Source: Flavobacteriales bacterium (GTDB lineage Bacteria > Bacteroidota > Bacteroidia > Flavobacteriales_F > PHOS-HE28). Taken from it: a stretch of 64,000 nucleotides of DNA. The stretch spans positions 186,001 through 250,000 of the forward strand of contig JACJZF010000002.1 in NCBI GenBank assembly GCA_020635725.1, in the 5' to 3' direction. Every line of letters begins with the position of its first letter. Positions within the stretch are counted from its first letter, which is position 1. A program made the position numbers and the translations under genes. Below, in pieces: positions 1-8,543 of the stretch. Under the pieces are notes generated by a model. It made no database searches, had not been told where the DNA came from, and saw nothing but the letters and a program-made list of their open reading frames with translations.

Positions 1-53
1 ACAGGAACCCACGGGCCCGCAGCGCCCGATTACGCATAGCCCAGCGCACATGA
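1..53 (+). CDS. rsmH: RsmH (MraW) 16S rRNA methyltransferase, C-terminal tail only
   Basis: Reading from base 3, the window opens with a short in-frame tail containing NPRARSARLR and ending at a TGA at 51-53. The NPRSRSAKLR-type ending is the typical C-terminus of RsmH, the N4-methyltransferase for C1402 of 16S rRNA, which normally sits just before ftsL in dcw clusters. Only 16 codons are present; the rest lies upstream of the window. Its stop overlaps the ATG of the next gene (ATGA at 50-53). The identification comes from this short motif plus position. Confidence 0.75.
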   Translation, partial: RNPRARSARLRIAQRT

Positions 54-451
54 ATCGCATGCGCGAGAACGAGAAGAAGGAGCAGCCCAAGCGCGCCGCC
101 AAGCCCGCGCGCCTGCCGCAGGGCTTCATCGCCGTGCTCAACGGCAGCTTCCTCACGCGCGAGAACGTGCTGCGCAACATGCCCTTCATCCTCTTCTGCG
201 CGGCGCTCATGCTGGTGTACATCGCCTATGGCTACCACACCGAGCGCGTGGTGCGCGAGCTCGAACGCACCGGCGCGGCCCTCAAGGAGCAGCGCGCGGA
301 GTACATCACCGTGCGTGCCGAGCTGGAGAAGCAGGAGCAGCAGAGCCAGGTGGCGGGCCGCATCGGCGAGCTCGGCCTGCGCGAGAGCCGCGTGCCGCCA
401 TTGAAGATCGCCGTAGCAGAGGACCAACTCGACGATACGCGCGACCCATGA
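50..451 (+). CDS. ftsL: FtsL-like cell division protein
   Basis: This 133-residue protein has a basic, charged N-terminus, a single membrane span around residues 44-62 and then a heptad-rich stretch (about 65-105) that should form a coiled coil. That is the architecture of FtsL, the bitopic protein that bridges FtsQ and FtsW/FtsI at the septum. FtsL sequences are too divergent for a motif match, so the call rests on topology, size and the place between rsmH and ftsI. The start at 50 overlaps the rsmH stop; a second ATG nine bases on could also serve. The stop overlaps the ftsI start by ATGA. Confidence 0.8.
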   Translation: MNRMRENEKKEQPKRAAKPARLPQGFIAVLNGSFLTRENVLRNMPFILFCAALMLVYIAYGYHTERVVRELERTGAALKEQRAEYITVRAELEKQEQQSQVAGRIGELGLRESRVPPLKIAVAEDQLDDTRDP

Positions 452-2562
452 GCGAGCCGACACAGCTGGCCCGGCGCGCGGGGATCGTGTACCTGGGCGT
501 GGTGCTCTTCGCCATCGCCGTGGCGGTGCAGCTCTTCCGCATACAGCTGGTGCAGGGCGAGCACTGGCGCGCCAAGGCCGAGCACGTGAGCACCGCGTGG
601 CGCATCGTGCAGCCCGACCGTGGCCACATCTACAGCGAGGATGGACGACTGCTCGCCACCAGCGTGCCCGAGTACGACGTGCGCATGGACATGGTGCCCG
701 ATGCGCTCACCGACGAGCATTTCAGCGAGACCATCGACTCGCTCGCATGGCACCTCGCCGATCTGTTCCAGGACCGCACGCAGGCGGAGTACAAGCGCGA
801 CCTGGCGGATGCCCGTCACCGCAAGGAGCGCTATCACCTGGTGAAGCGCCGCGCGAGCCACACGCAGGTGCAGGCGCTGCGCTCCTTCCCGCTGTTCCGG
901 GAGGGGCGCTACAAGAGCGGACTCGTCACGGAGAAGCGCCTGGTGCGCGCAAGGCCTTTCGGAAGGCTCGCTGCCCGAACGGTGGGCTATGTGCTGCGCG
1001 ACAGCAGCGCGCTGGCCATCGGGCTGGAAGGCGGTTATGACAAATGGCTGAAGGGCCGCACCGGCCGGCGCTTGGAGCGCAGGCTCGCCGGGGGCACCTG
1101 GATGCCGATCGACGATGGCGAGGGCGTGGATCCGGAACCGGGCCTGGACATCCACACCACCATCGATATCAACCTCCAGGATCTGGCGGACACCGAGCTC
1201 GAGCGGCAGCTCCGGCACCATGGCGCGCAATACGGCTGCGTGATCGTGATGGAGGTCGCCACCGGCCGCATCAAGGCCATGAGCAACCTCACGCGCACCG
1301 ACGACAGCAGCTATGTGGAGTCGTTGAACTACGCCGTTGGCGAGGCCACCGAGCCGGGATCCACCTTCAAGCTGCCCGCGCTCATGGTGGGCATAGAGGA
1401 TGGGCTGATCAACGTGACCGACACGGTGGACACGAAGTGGGGCGTGGTGCGCTACCACGATCGCGACATGAAGGATGCCCACACCGGCCTGCATCGCAAG
1501 GTCACGGTACGGCGCGCCTTCGAGCTCTCGCTCAACACGGGCATCAGCCTGGCGGTCACACAGGCCTATGGCAAGGAGCCCAAGCGCTTCGTCGAGGGCC
1601 TCAAGCGCATGCACTTGCACGAGGCCACCGGCGTGATGATTCCCGGCGAGGCGCTGCCCACGCTGCGCGGCCCGGGCGAGAAGGGGTGGAGCGGCGTGAG
1701 CCTCCCGTGGATGAGCATCGGCTACGAGGTGGCGCTGACGCCGCTTCAACAGCTCACCTTCTACAACGCCGTGGCCAACAACGGCCGCATGGTGCAGCCG
1801 CAGCTGGTCACGCAGGTATCGCGCAACGGGCGCACTGTGGAGGAATTCGAGCCGCGCGTGCTGAGCGAGCGCATCTGCTCCGACCAGACGCTGGCCGTGG
1901 TGCGCCAGCTGTTGCAAGGCGTGGTGGACAGCGGCACCGCGAAGAACCTGCGCAACGCGCACTTCCCCATCGCAGGCAAGACAGGCACTGCCCAGATCGC
2001 GCGCAATGGCAGCTATAAGCAGCATGGCGTGAGCTACCAGGCCTCCTTCGCCGGCTATTTCCCGGCCGATGCGCCGAAGTACAGCTGCATCGTGGTGGTG
2101 AACGGACCGACCACGAGCGGCTACTACGGCAACGTGGTGGCGGGGCCCATCTTCCAGGCGATCGCCGATAAGATCTACAGCAACCGCCTGGAGCTGCAGC
2201 AGGAGCGCGCGATCGCCAGCACCGCCGTGAAGCGCGCGCCGGTGAGCATGAGCGGTCATGCCGCCGACCTGCGCACCGCCATGGCCGGCCTCGGCATCGC
2301 GTTCGACAGCGCGACCGAGGGCGAGTGGGCCACCACCGAGGCCGCCGACAGCATCGTGCGCATGCAGCCACGCGCCATCGTGAGCGATGAGAGCGACCTG
2401 GTGCCCAACGTGCTCGGCATGGGCCTGCGCGATGCGCTTCACATCCTGGAGAACCGCGGCTTCCAGGTGCGCGTGAGCGGGAGCGGCATGGTGAAGAAGC
2501 AGTCGCTGCGGCCCGGCACGCGCGCCTCGCAGGGTTCCACGATCACCATCGAACTGGCATGA
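448..2562 (+). CDS. ftsI: Septal peptidoglycan transpeptidase (class B penicillin-binding protein) with PASTA domain
   Basis: This is the monofunctional DD-transpeptidase that cross-links septal peptidoglycan in the periplasm. The 704 residues comprise a short cytoplasmic start, one membrane anchor (about 11-32), a dimerisation domain containing the RG-x-I-Y motif near residue 59, and a transpeptidase domain with all three active-site motifs: STFK near residue 305 (catalytic Ser), SLN near 362 and KTGT near 511. A single PASTA domain fills the C-terminus (about 650-704). ATGA overlaps with ftsL before it and murE after it imply translational coupling. Possession of a PASTA domain makes it resemble PBP2x/SpoVD-type FtsI. 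Confidence 0.95.
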   Translation: MSEPTQLARRAGIVYLGVVLFAIAVAVQLFRIQLVQGEHWRAKAEHVSTAWRIVQPDRGHIYSEDGRLLATSVPEYDVRMDMVPDALTDEHFSETIDSLAWHLADLFQDRTQAEYKRDLADARHRKERYHLVKRRASHTQVQALRSFPLFREGRYKSGLVTEKRLVRARPFGRLAARTVGYVLRDSSALAIGLEGGYDKWLKGRTGRRLERRLAGGTWMPIDDGEGVDPEPGLDIHTTIDINLQDLADTELERQLRHHGAQYGCVIVMEVATGRIKAMSNLTRTDDSSYVESLNYAVGEATEPGSTFKLPALMVGIEDGLINVTDTVDTKWGVVRYHDRDMKDAHTGLHRKVTVRRAFELSLNTGISLAVTQAYGKEPKRFVEGLKRMHLHEATGVMIPGEALPTLRGPGEKGWSGVSLPWMSIGYEVALTPLQQLTFYNAVANNGRMVQPQLVTQVSRNGRTVEEFEPRVLSERICSDQTLAVVRQLLQGVVDSGTAKNLRNAHFPIAGKTGTAQIARNGSYKQHGVSYQASFAGYFPADAPKYSCIVVVNGPTTSGYYGNVVAGPIFQAIADKIYSNRLELQQERAIASTAVKRAPVSMSGHAADLRTAMAGLGIAFDSATEGEWATTEAADSIVRMQPRAIVSDESDLVPNVLGMGLRDALHILENRGFQVRVSGSGMVKKQSLRPGTRASQGSTITIELA

Positions 2563-4022
2563 AACTGCTGAAGGACCTCCTCTATGGCGTGGCCATCGAT
2601 CGCATCGAGGGATCCACGAACACCGCCGTGGAGCGCGTGGCCTTCGATAGCCGGCAGGTGATCGCGTTCACGCTTTTCGTGGCCGTGCGCGGCACCCAGG
2701 CCGATGGGCACGCCTTCATCGCGAAGGCCATCGAGGGCGGTGCCTGCGCGATCGTGTGCGAGGAGATGCCCGCTGAACTGAAGGAGGGGATCACCTACGT
2801 GCGGGTGGCCGATGCCGCCGCAGCGCTGGGCATCCTCGCGGCGAACTTCTTCGATCATCCTAGCAAGCGGATGCGGCTCGTGGGTGTCACCGGCACCAAT
2901 GGCAAGACCAGCGTGGCCACGCTGCTCTACCGGCTGTTCCGCGCGCTCGGCAAGAAGAGCGGGCTGATCAGCACCGTGGAGATCCGCATCGGACAGAAGA
3001 CCGTGCCGAGCACGCACACCACGCCCGATGCCGTGCGGCTGAACGAGCTCATGGCCGAGATGGTCGAGGCCGGGGTCACGCACTGCTTCATGGAGGTGAG
3101 CAGCCACAGCGTGGTGCAGGAGCGCATCAGCGGCCTGCGCTTCGCGGGCGGGGTATTCACCAACATCACTCACGACCACCTCGACTACCACGGTACGTTC
3201 GCGGCGTACATCAAGGCGAAGAAGCGCTTCTTCGACCAGCTGCCCGCCACCGCCTTCGCGCTGGTGAACGCCGACGATGCGAACAGCGGCGTGATGGTGC
3301 AGAACACGCGCGCCACCAAGCGCTCCTTCGCCGTGCGCGCCATGGCCGACCACCATGCGCGCGTGGTGGAGAACCAGCTCACCGGCCTGCACCTCAGCAT
3401 CGATGGGCACGACCTCTACGCGCGCCTCGTGGGCGAGTTCAACGCCAGCAACCTCATCGCGGTGTACGCCACGGCGGTGCTGCTCGGCGAGGCGCCGCTG
3501 GACATCCTCACCGCGCTCAGCGACCTGGAGCCGCCGCGCGGCCGCTTCCAGGTGATCCGCAGCGCATCGGGCGTGCTCGGCATCGTGGACTACGCGCATG
3601 CCCCCGATGCGCTCAAGAATGTGCTCGACACCATCAACGAGGTGTGCCGCGGCGATGAGCGCGTGATCACCGTGGTGGGCTGCGGCGGCGACCGCGATCG
3701 CACGAAGCGCCCCGAGATGGCGCGCATCGCCACCATGCTGAGCGCCCACGTGGTGCTCACCAGCGATAACCCGCGGAGCGAGGACCCGATGGCGATCCTC
3801 GACGAGATGCGCGCTGGCGTGCCCGCCGGCGATCAAGGCCGTGTGTTCGTGAATGCCGATCGCCGCGAGGCCATCCGCCAGGCGGTGGGCATGGCGAAGC
3901 CCGGCGATGTGGTGCTGCTCGCCGGCAAGGGCCACGAGACCTACCAGGAGATCAACGGCGTGAAGCACCCCTTCGATGATGCGGCAGTGCTGAAGGAGAC
4001 ACTCGAACTGATGCACAAGTAG
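2559..4022 (+). CDS. murE: UDP-MurNAc-L-Ala-D-Glu:meso-diaminopimelate ligase
   Basis: MurE adds the third stem-peptide residue to UDP-MurNAc-L-Ala-D-Glu in the cytoplasm, using ATP. The 487-residue protein has the ATP-binding loop GTNGKTS near residues 112-118, the HDHLDYH segment of the Mur ligase central domain, and the C-terminal D-N-P-R-S-E-D-P signature near 407. DNPR is the hallmark of meso-diaminopimelate-adding MurE rather than the lysine-adding type, so the peptidoglycan is predicted to be DAP-type. The ATG overlaps the ftsI stop, and the stop is directly followed by the mraY start. Confidence 0.97.
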   Translation: MKLLKDLLYGVAIDRIEGSTNTAVERVAFDSRQVIAFTLFVAVRGTQADGHAFIAKAIEGGACAIVCEEMPAELKEGITYVRVADAAAALGILAANFFDHPSKRMRLVGVTGTNGKTSVATLLYRLFRALGKKSGLISTVEIRIGQKTVPSTHTTPDAVRLNELMAEMVEAGVTHCFMEVSSHSVVQERISGLRFAGGVFTNITHDHLDYHGTFAAYIKAKKRFFDQLPATAFALVNADDANSGVMVQNTRATKRSFAVRAMADHHARVVENQLTGLHLSIDGHDLYARLVGEFNASNLIAVYATAVLLGEAPLDILTALSDLEPPRGRFQVIRSASGVLGIVDYAHAPDALKNVLDTINEVCRGDERVITVVGCGGDRDRTKRPEMARIATMLSAHVVLTSDNPRSEDPMAILDEMRAGVPAGDQGRVFVNADRREAIRQAVGMAKPGDVVLLAGKGHETYQEINGVKHPFDDAAVLKETLELMHK

Positions 4023-5273
4023 ATGCTCTACCACCTCTTCGACAGCATCGGCTACAGCCTCCCCGGAACCGGGGTCTTCGGCTACATCTCGTTCCGCGCG
4101 GCGATGGCGGTCTTCGTGTCGCTGCTGATCTCGCTCTGGTTCGGCAAGGGCATCATCCGCCTGCTGCGCCGCATGCAGGTGGGCGAGACCGTGCGCGACC
4201 TCGGCCTCGAGGGGCAGCTGAGCAAGCAGGGCACGCCCACCATGGGCGGCTTGATCATCCTCAGCGCCACCATCATCCCCACGCTGCTCTTCGCGCGGCT
4301 CGATAACATCTACATCATCCTACTCCTGGTGAGCACGGTGTGGATGGGCCTCATCGGCTTCCTCGACGATTACATCAAGGTATTCAAGAAGGACAAGCGC
4401 GGGCTGGCGGGCAAGTTCAAGGTGGTGGGACAGGTGGGCCTGGGGATCATCGTCGGCGCCACGGTGTACTTCCATCCGGAGATCCGCACGCGCGTGGAGA
4501 TCTCCGAATCGCTCGCGCAGCAGTTCGAGGAGGGCGATGTGCATTCGGTCACCGAGGAGGATGGCACGGTGCATTACCTGTTGAATCGGAAGTCGCCCAA
4601 CACCACCATCCCCTTCGTGAAGGACAACGAGTTCAACTACTCGTCGGTCCTCGGCAAGCTCTTCGGCAACAGCGCGCGCCAGTACACCTGGGCCATCTAC
4701 ATCCTGGTGGTCATCTTCATCATCACCGCGGTCAGCAATGGCGCCAACATCACCGATGGCCTCGACGGGCTGGCCACGGGCACCAGCGCCATCATGGTGC
4801 TCACACTCGGCATCCTCGCTTATGTGAGCGGCAACATCATCTTCTCGCAATACCTCGACATCATGTACATCCCCGGCTCGGGCGAGCTGGCGGTGTTCAT
4901 CGGCGCGCTGCTCGGCGCCTGCATCGGCTTCCTCTGGTACAACGCCTTCCCCGCGCAGGTCTTCATGGGCGATACGGGATCGCTGGCGCTCGGCGGCATC
5001 ATCGCCACCCTCGCCATCCTGGTGCGCAAGGAGCTGCTGATCCCCGTGCTCTGCGGGATCTTCCTGGTGGAGAACCTGAGCGTGGTGATGCAGGTCTCCT
5101 ACTTCAAGTGGACCAAGCGGAAATACGGTGAGGGCAAGAGGATCTTCCTCATGTCACCGCTCCATCACCACTACCAGAAGAAGGGCATCCACGAGAGCAA
5201 GATCGTGTCGCGTTTCTGGATCGTGGGCGTGATGCTCGCCGTGCTCTCCATCGTAACCCTCAAGCTGCGATGA
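4023..5273 (+). CDS. mraY: Phospho-MurNAc-pentapeptide translocase (lipid I synthase)
   Basis: MraY transfers phospho-MurNAc-pentapeptide to undecaprenyl phosphate in the inner membrane, making lipid I. The 416-residue protein is polytopic and shows the family motifs: the acidic pair in FLDDYIKV near residue 117, NITDGLDGLATG near 241-252, FMGDTGSLALG near 315, and the His cluster in SPLHHHYQKKG near 380. It is somewhat longer than the ~360 residues of E. coli because of an extended loop around 155-200, a feature usual in Bacteroidota MraY. It starts immediately after the murE stop with no gap and overlaps murD by ATGA. Confidence 0.97.
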   Translation: MLYHLFDSIGYSLPGTGVFGYISFRAAMAVFVSLLISLWFGKGIIRLLRRMQVGETVRDLGLEGQLSKQGTPTMGGLIILSATIIPTLLFARLDNIYIILLLVSTVWMGLIGFLDDYIKVFKKDKRGLAGKFKVVGQVGLGIIVGATVYFHPEIRTRVEISESLAQQFEEGDVHSVTEEDGTVHYLLNRKSPNTTIPFVKDNEFNYSSVLGKLFGNSARQYTWAIYILVVIFIITAVSNGANITDGLDGLATGTSAIMVLTLGILAYVSGNIIFSQYLDIMYIPGSGELAVFIGALLGACIGFLWYNAFPAQVFMGDTGSLALGGIIATLAILVRKELLIPVLCGIFLVENLSVVMQVSYFKWTKRKYGEGKRIFLMSPLHHHYQKKGIHESKIVSRFWIVGVMLAVLSIVTLKLR

Positions 5274-6604
5274 AGAAGCTGGTGGTGCTCGGTGCGCAGG
5301 AGAGCGGCGTGGGCGCGGCACGGCTCGCCGTGCGGCGCGGCTACGACGTGTTCGTGAGCGATGCCGGCGCCATCAAGCCCCACTACCGCGAGGCGCTCGT
5401 GCAGGAGGGCATCGCCTTCGAGGAGGGCCGGCACACCGCGACACGCGTGCTCGGCGCCGAGGAGATCGTGAAGAGCCCGGGCATCCCGGACACCGCCCCA
5501 TTGGTGAAGGCGGCGATTGAGCAGGGTATCCCCGTGATCAGCGAGATCGAGCTCGCCTACCGCCATTGCAAGGGCCGCATCGTGGGCATCACGGGCAGCA
5601 ATGGCAAGACCACCACCACGCTGCTCACCCACCATATCCTGCGCCGCGGCGGGCTCGACGTGGCCGTCGGGGGCAACGTGGGCAACTCCTTCGCCGCGCT
5701 GGTGGCCGAGGGCGACAACGCCTGGTACGTGCTCGAGCTGAGCAGCTTCCAGCTCGATGGCATCCGCGATTTCCGCCCGCACGTGGCGATGCTGCTGAAC
5801 ATCTCGCCCGACCACTTGGACCGCTACGAGCACCGGATGGAGAACTACGTGGCGAGCAAGTTCCGCATCGCCATGAACCAGCACGCGGACGACCACTTCA
5901 TCCACTGCGCCGATGATGCGGCGATCACCGAACGGCTCAAGGGCCACCCGGTGCGCGCGCATCGCTGGCCTTTCAGCATACAGCACGTACTGCCCGAAGG
6001 CGCATGGCTCCAGAACGACAGAATCCACATCCACACACAGCAAACCACTTTCGACATGAGCATCCAAGAACTCGCGCTGCAGGGCAGGCACAACGTGTAC
6101 AACAGCATGGCTGCCGGCATCGCGGCGCGGGTCCTCGATCTGCGCAACGACGTCGTGCGCGAGAGCCTCAGCGACTTCCAGAACGTGGAGCATCGCTTGG
6201 AGCGCGTGGCCAATGTGCATGGCGTGGAGTTCATCAACGATAGCAAGGCCACGAATGTGAACAGCGCCTGGTACGCGCTGGAGAGCATGCGCGGGCGCGT
6301 GGTGTGGATCGCCGGCGGCGAGGAGCACGGCAACGACTATGCGCAGCTCGTGCCCTTGGTGAAGGAGAAGGTGAAGGCCATTGTATGCCTCGGCAAGGAC
6401 AACAGCCGCATCCGTGAGGCCTTCGGCTCGCTGGTGAAGGATTTCGTGGAGACCACGAGCGCCGCTCAGGCGGTGCAGGCCTCGTACGCGCTCGCCGAGG
6501 AAGGCGACACCGTGCTGTTGAGCCCGGCCTGCAAGAGCTTCGACCTGTTCGAGAATTACGAGGAGCGCGGCCGTCGCTTCAAGGCCGCGGTGAAGGCGCT
6601 CTGA
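5270..6604 (+). CDS. murD: UDP-MurNAc-L-alanine:D-glutamate ligase
   Basis: MurD adds D-glutamate to UDP-MurNAc-L-Ala. The 444-residue protein has an N-terminal Rossmann-like domain, the ATP loop GSNGKTTT near residues 108-115, the central-domain motif SPDHLDRY near 181, and an intact C-terminal ligase domain with NDSKATN near 323 and the D-Glu-contacting SPAC-S-FDLFENYEERG segment near 415-432. It is therefore a complete, canonical enzyme, which matters because a partial copy of its last domain follows 17 bases downstream. The start overlaps the mraY stop. Confidence 0.97.
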   Translation: MKKLVVLGAQESGVGAARLAVRRGYDVFVSDAGAIKPHYREALVQEGIAFEEGRHTATRVLGAEEIVKSPGIPDTAPLVKAAIEQGIPVISEIELAYRHCKGRIVGITGSNGKTTTTLLTHHILRRGGLDVAVGGNVGNSFAALVAEGDNAWYVLELSSFQLDGIRDFRPHVAMLLNISPDHLDRYEHRMENYVASKFRIAMNQHADDHFIHCADDAAITERLKGHPVRAHRWPFSIQHVLPEGAWLQNDRIHIHTQQTTFDMSIQELALQGRHNVYNSMAAGIAARVLDLRNDVVRESLSDFQNVEHRLERVANVHGVEFINDSKATNVNSAWYALESMRGRVVWIAGGEEHGNDYAQLVPLVKEKVKAIVCLGKDNSRIREAFGSLVKDFVETTSAAQAVQASYALAEEGDTVLLSPACKSFDLFENYEERGRRFKAAVKAL

Positions 6605-6621
6605 ACCCCAACGCCACCGCC

Positions 6622-7119
6622 ATGCATAACAAGAAGGACCAAGGGACCGCGCTGCGGATAGCGGGCGGCCAGTTGATCGAGGCGCGCAAGCAGTCGCTCC
6701 ATGCCTGGGGGCCGCATCGCTTGGAGGCCGTGGGCGTGAAGGAGGATTTGCTGTATATCAACGACAGCCGGGCCACTTTCCTCGATGCCACGCTCGAATC
6801 GTTGAGCACGGTGGAGCGTAACCTGGTGTGGATCGTCGGAGCCTGGGGCGACGACATGTCGGAGGGTGCCGTGCAGCAGCTGCTGCGCGAACGCGTGATC
6901 GCCGTGGTGCTCTTCGGTCCGCTGATGGAAGGCGCGGAGGACAGCCTTCCCGCGCACATCTATCGCACGGAGGATCTGCGCACGGCGGTCTTCATGGCGC
7001 GCGAGCTCGCCTCGGCAGGCGACGCGGTGCTCTTCAGCCCGGCCTGCCCGAGCGGCAACGGCTTCGCGAACTACGAGGAACGCGGCGCGGAATTCAAGCG
7101 CGCGGTTCGGGATTTATAG
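6622..7119 (+). CDS. Stand-alone MurD C-terminal-domain paralogue
   Basis: This 165-residue protein aligns with the last third of the MurD encoded just before it and has no ATP-binding central domain. Shared landmarks, in order, are HRLE, INDSRAT (NDSKAT in MurD), a hydrophobic VWI-G strand with an acidic patch, and FSPACPS-x(3)-FANYEERG-x-EFK (SPACKSFDLFENYEERG in MurD). The Ser and Phe that contact D-glutamate in MurD are kept, while the conserved Lys of NDSKAT is Arg. It cannot be a ligase alone. The frame is open throughout and GC matches its neighbours, so it looks like a maintained gene rather than debris. A role in binding D-Glu or partnering with MurD/other Mur ligases is only inference. 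Confidence 0.8.
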   Translation: MHNKKDQGTALRIAGGQLIEARKQSLHAWGPHRLEAVGVKEDLLYINDSRATFLDATLESLSTVERNLVWIVGAWGDDMSEGAVQQLLRERVIAVVLFGPLMEGAEDSLPAHIYRTEDLRTAVFMARELASAGDAVLFSPACPSGNGFANYEERGAEFKRAVRDL

Positions 7120-7296
7120 GAGGGTTGGGAGGTTGAGGGGTTGATGAAGTTGAGAGTTGCGGAGTTGAGAGGTTGAGGATGTTGACGGGGTTGAGAGTTG
7201 AGGATGTTGACGGGGTTGAGAGTTGAGGAGGTTGAGAGTTGAGGGGTTGGGAGGTTGAGGATGTTGAGAGTTGAGGGGTTGGGTGTTGGGAGTTGT
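7120..7296 (+). repeat. C-depleted TTGAG/GGTTGAG low-complexity repeat
   Basis: About 177 bp between the MurD-like gene and ftsW is built from variants of GGTTGAG, GTTGAGAG and GTTGGG, with only a handful of C residues on this strand. It includes a perfect tandem pair of a 25-bp unit at 7176-7200 and 7201-7225, and longer imperfect copies to about 7290. There are no unique spacers, so it is not CRISPR. It is the only sizeable interruption inside the otherwise gapless dcw run. Function unknown. Confidence 0.85.
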
Positions 7297-7367
7297 TCCG
7301 ATGTACCGCTCGGATTGATAGATGGAAGAAAGCCGGTTGTGGATCGACGGTTCCAAATGAACGAGGC

Positions 7368-8543
7368 ATGCACGCGCTACTGCACAAGCTGAAAGGCGAT
7401 CGCGCCATCTGGATGACGGCTCTCTTCCTCGGGCTGATCAGCTTGCTCGCGGTGTACAGCTCCATCAGCTCGTTGGCCGTGAAGCGCGATGGCAGCACCT
7501 TCCACTTCCTCTTCAAGCATGCGCTCATGCTGGGCTCGGGCGGCCTCATCATGTACTACGCGAGCAAATTGCGCTTCGCGGTGTACTCGCGGCTGGCACA
7601 GCTCACCATCTGGGTGGTGGCGGGCCTGTTGCTGCTCACGCTCATGCTGGGCTCCAACATCAACGATGCGAGCCGCTGGATCACCATCCCCATCATCAAC
7701 CAGAGCTTCCAGACCAGCGATCTGGCCAAGGTGGTGCTGGTGGCCTATCTCGCCCGGGTGCTCGCGCGCCAGCACGACCAACCGTGGACCCTGCGCGATG
7801 TGGCCATGAAGCTCATGCTGCCCGTGGGCGTGATCTGCGGCCTGATCCTGCCGGCGAACTTCTCCACGGCGGCGGTGCTCTTCCTGGTCTGCGTCACCCT
7901 GATGTTCATCGCCGAGGTGCCCGTGAAGCACCTGGCCGTGCTGATCGGCTCCGCTGTTGCCGCCTTCGTGCTGCTGCTGCTCATCGCCGACACCTTCCCC
8001 GATGTGCTGCCCCGCATGGCCACCTGGGCCGCGCGCCTCAAGGCCTTCAGCAGCGGCGGCACCGATCCCGACGCGAACTATCAGGTGGAGCACGCCAAGA
8101 TCGCCATCGCCAGTGGCGGCCTCTTCCCCAACGGCCCGGGCAGCGGCGCTTCGCGCAACTGGCTGCCGCACCCGTACAGCGACATGATCTACGCCTTCAT
8201 CGTGGAGGAGTACGGCAGCATCCTCGGAGGCCTGGGTCTCCTTCTGCTCTACACCATCCTGCTGCATCGCGCGGTGCACATCGCCAAGCGCTGCGACAAG
8301 CCCTTCGGCTCCCTGGTGGCCGTGGGGCTTGGCCTCATGCTCGTGATTCAGGCCATGATCAACATGGCGGTGGCCGTCAACCTCGTGCCGGTCACCGGCC
8401 AGCCCTTGCCCTTGGTGAGCATGGGCGGTACCAGCATCTGGTTCACCTGCCTGGCCATCGGCATCATCCTCAGCGTGAGCCGCGGCCTCGACCCATCGAC
8501 AACGGAGAAGAAGGATGCCAAGCCCCGCACCGCGACAGCTTAG
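7368..8543 (+). CDS. ftsW: Septal peptidoglycan glycosyltransferase FtsW (SEDS family)
   Basis: FtsW polymerises lipid II glycan at the septum together with FtsI. The 391-residue polytopic protein has the SEDS hallmarks: the conserved polar loop with NDASRW near residue 102, the FSTAAVLF segment near 166, the large extracytoplasmic loop with NYQVEHAKIA near 240, SDMIYAFIVEEYG near 272, and PVTGQPLPLVSMGG near 345. I chose the ATG at 7368; an upstream extension to 7293 runs out of the repeat and adds nonconserved residues. The stop lies 29 bases inside murG. Confidence 0.93.
   Translation: MHALLHKLKGDRAIWMTALFLGLISLLAVYSSISSLAVKRDGSTFHFLFKHALMLGSGGLIMYYASKLRFAVYSRLAQLTIWVVAGLLLLTLMLGSNINDASRWITIPIINQSFQTSDLAKVVLVAYLARVLARQHDQPWTLRDVAMKLMLPVGVICGLILPANFSTAAVLFLVCVTLMFIAEVPVKHLAVLIGSAVAAFVLLLLIADTFPDVLPRMATWAARLKAFSSGGTDPDANYQVEHAKIAIASGGLFPNGPGSGASRNWLPHPYSDMIYAFIVEEYGSILGGLGLLLLYTILLHRAVHIAKRCDKPFGSLVAVGLGLMLVIQAMINMAVAVNLVPVTGQPLPLVSMGGTSIWFTCLAIGIILSVSRGLDPSTTEKKDAKPRTATA

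Noticed and set aside
232..2442. Long antisense frame of 736 codons over ftsL/ftsI
   Set aside because: It is opposite a clear ftsI and is rich in His, Ala, Val and Gly, as expected for the reverse of high-GC coding DNA. No domain is visible.
2439..4034. 531-codon antisense frame over murE
   Set aside because: Same artefact of GC-rich third positions; murE on the + strand has all active-site motifs.
7120..7296. CRISPR array
   Set aside because: Units are contiguous variants of a short motif with no spacers and no cas genes nearby.
7094..7552. Minus-strand frames of 80-152 codons rich in Asn, Pro, Ser, Thr and Leu
   Set aside because: They are translations of the TTGAG repeat and of the ftsW reverse strand, with no conserved content.
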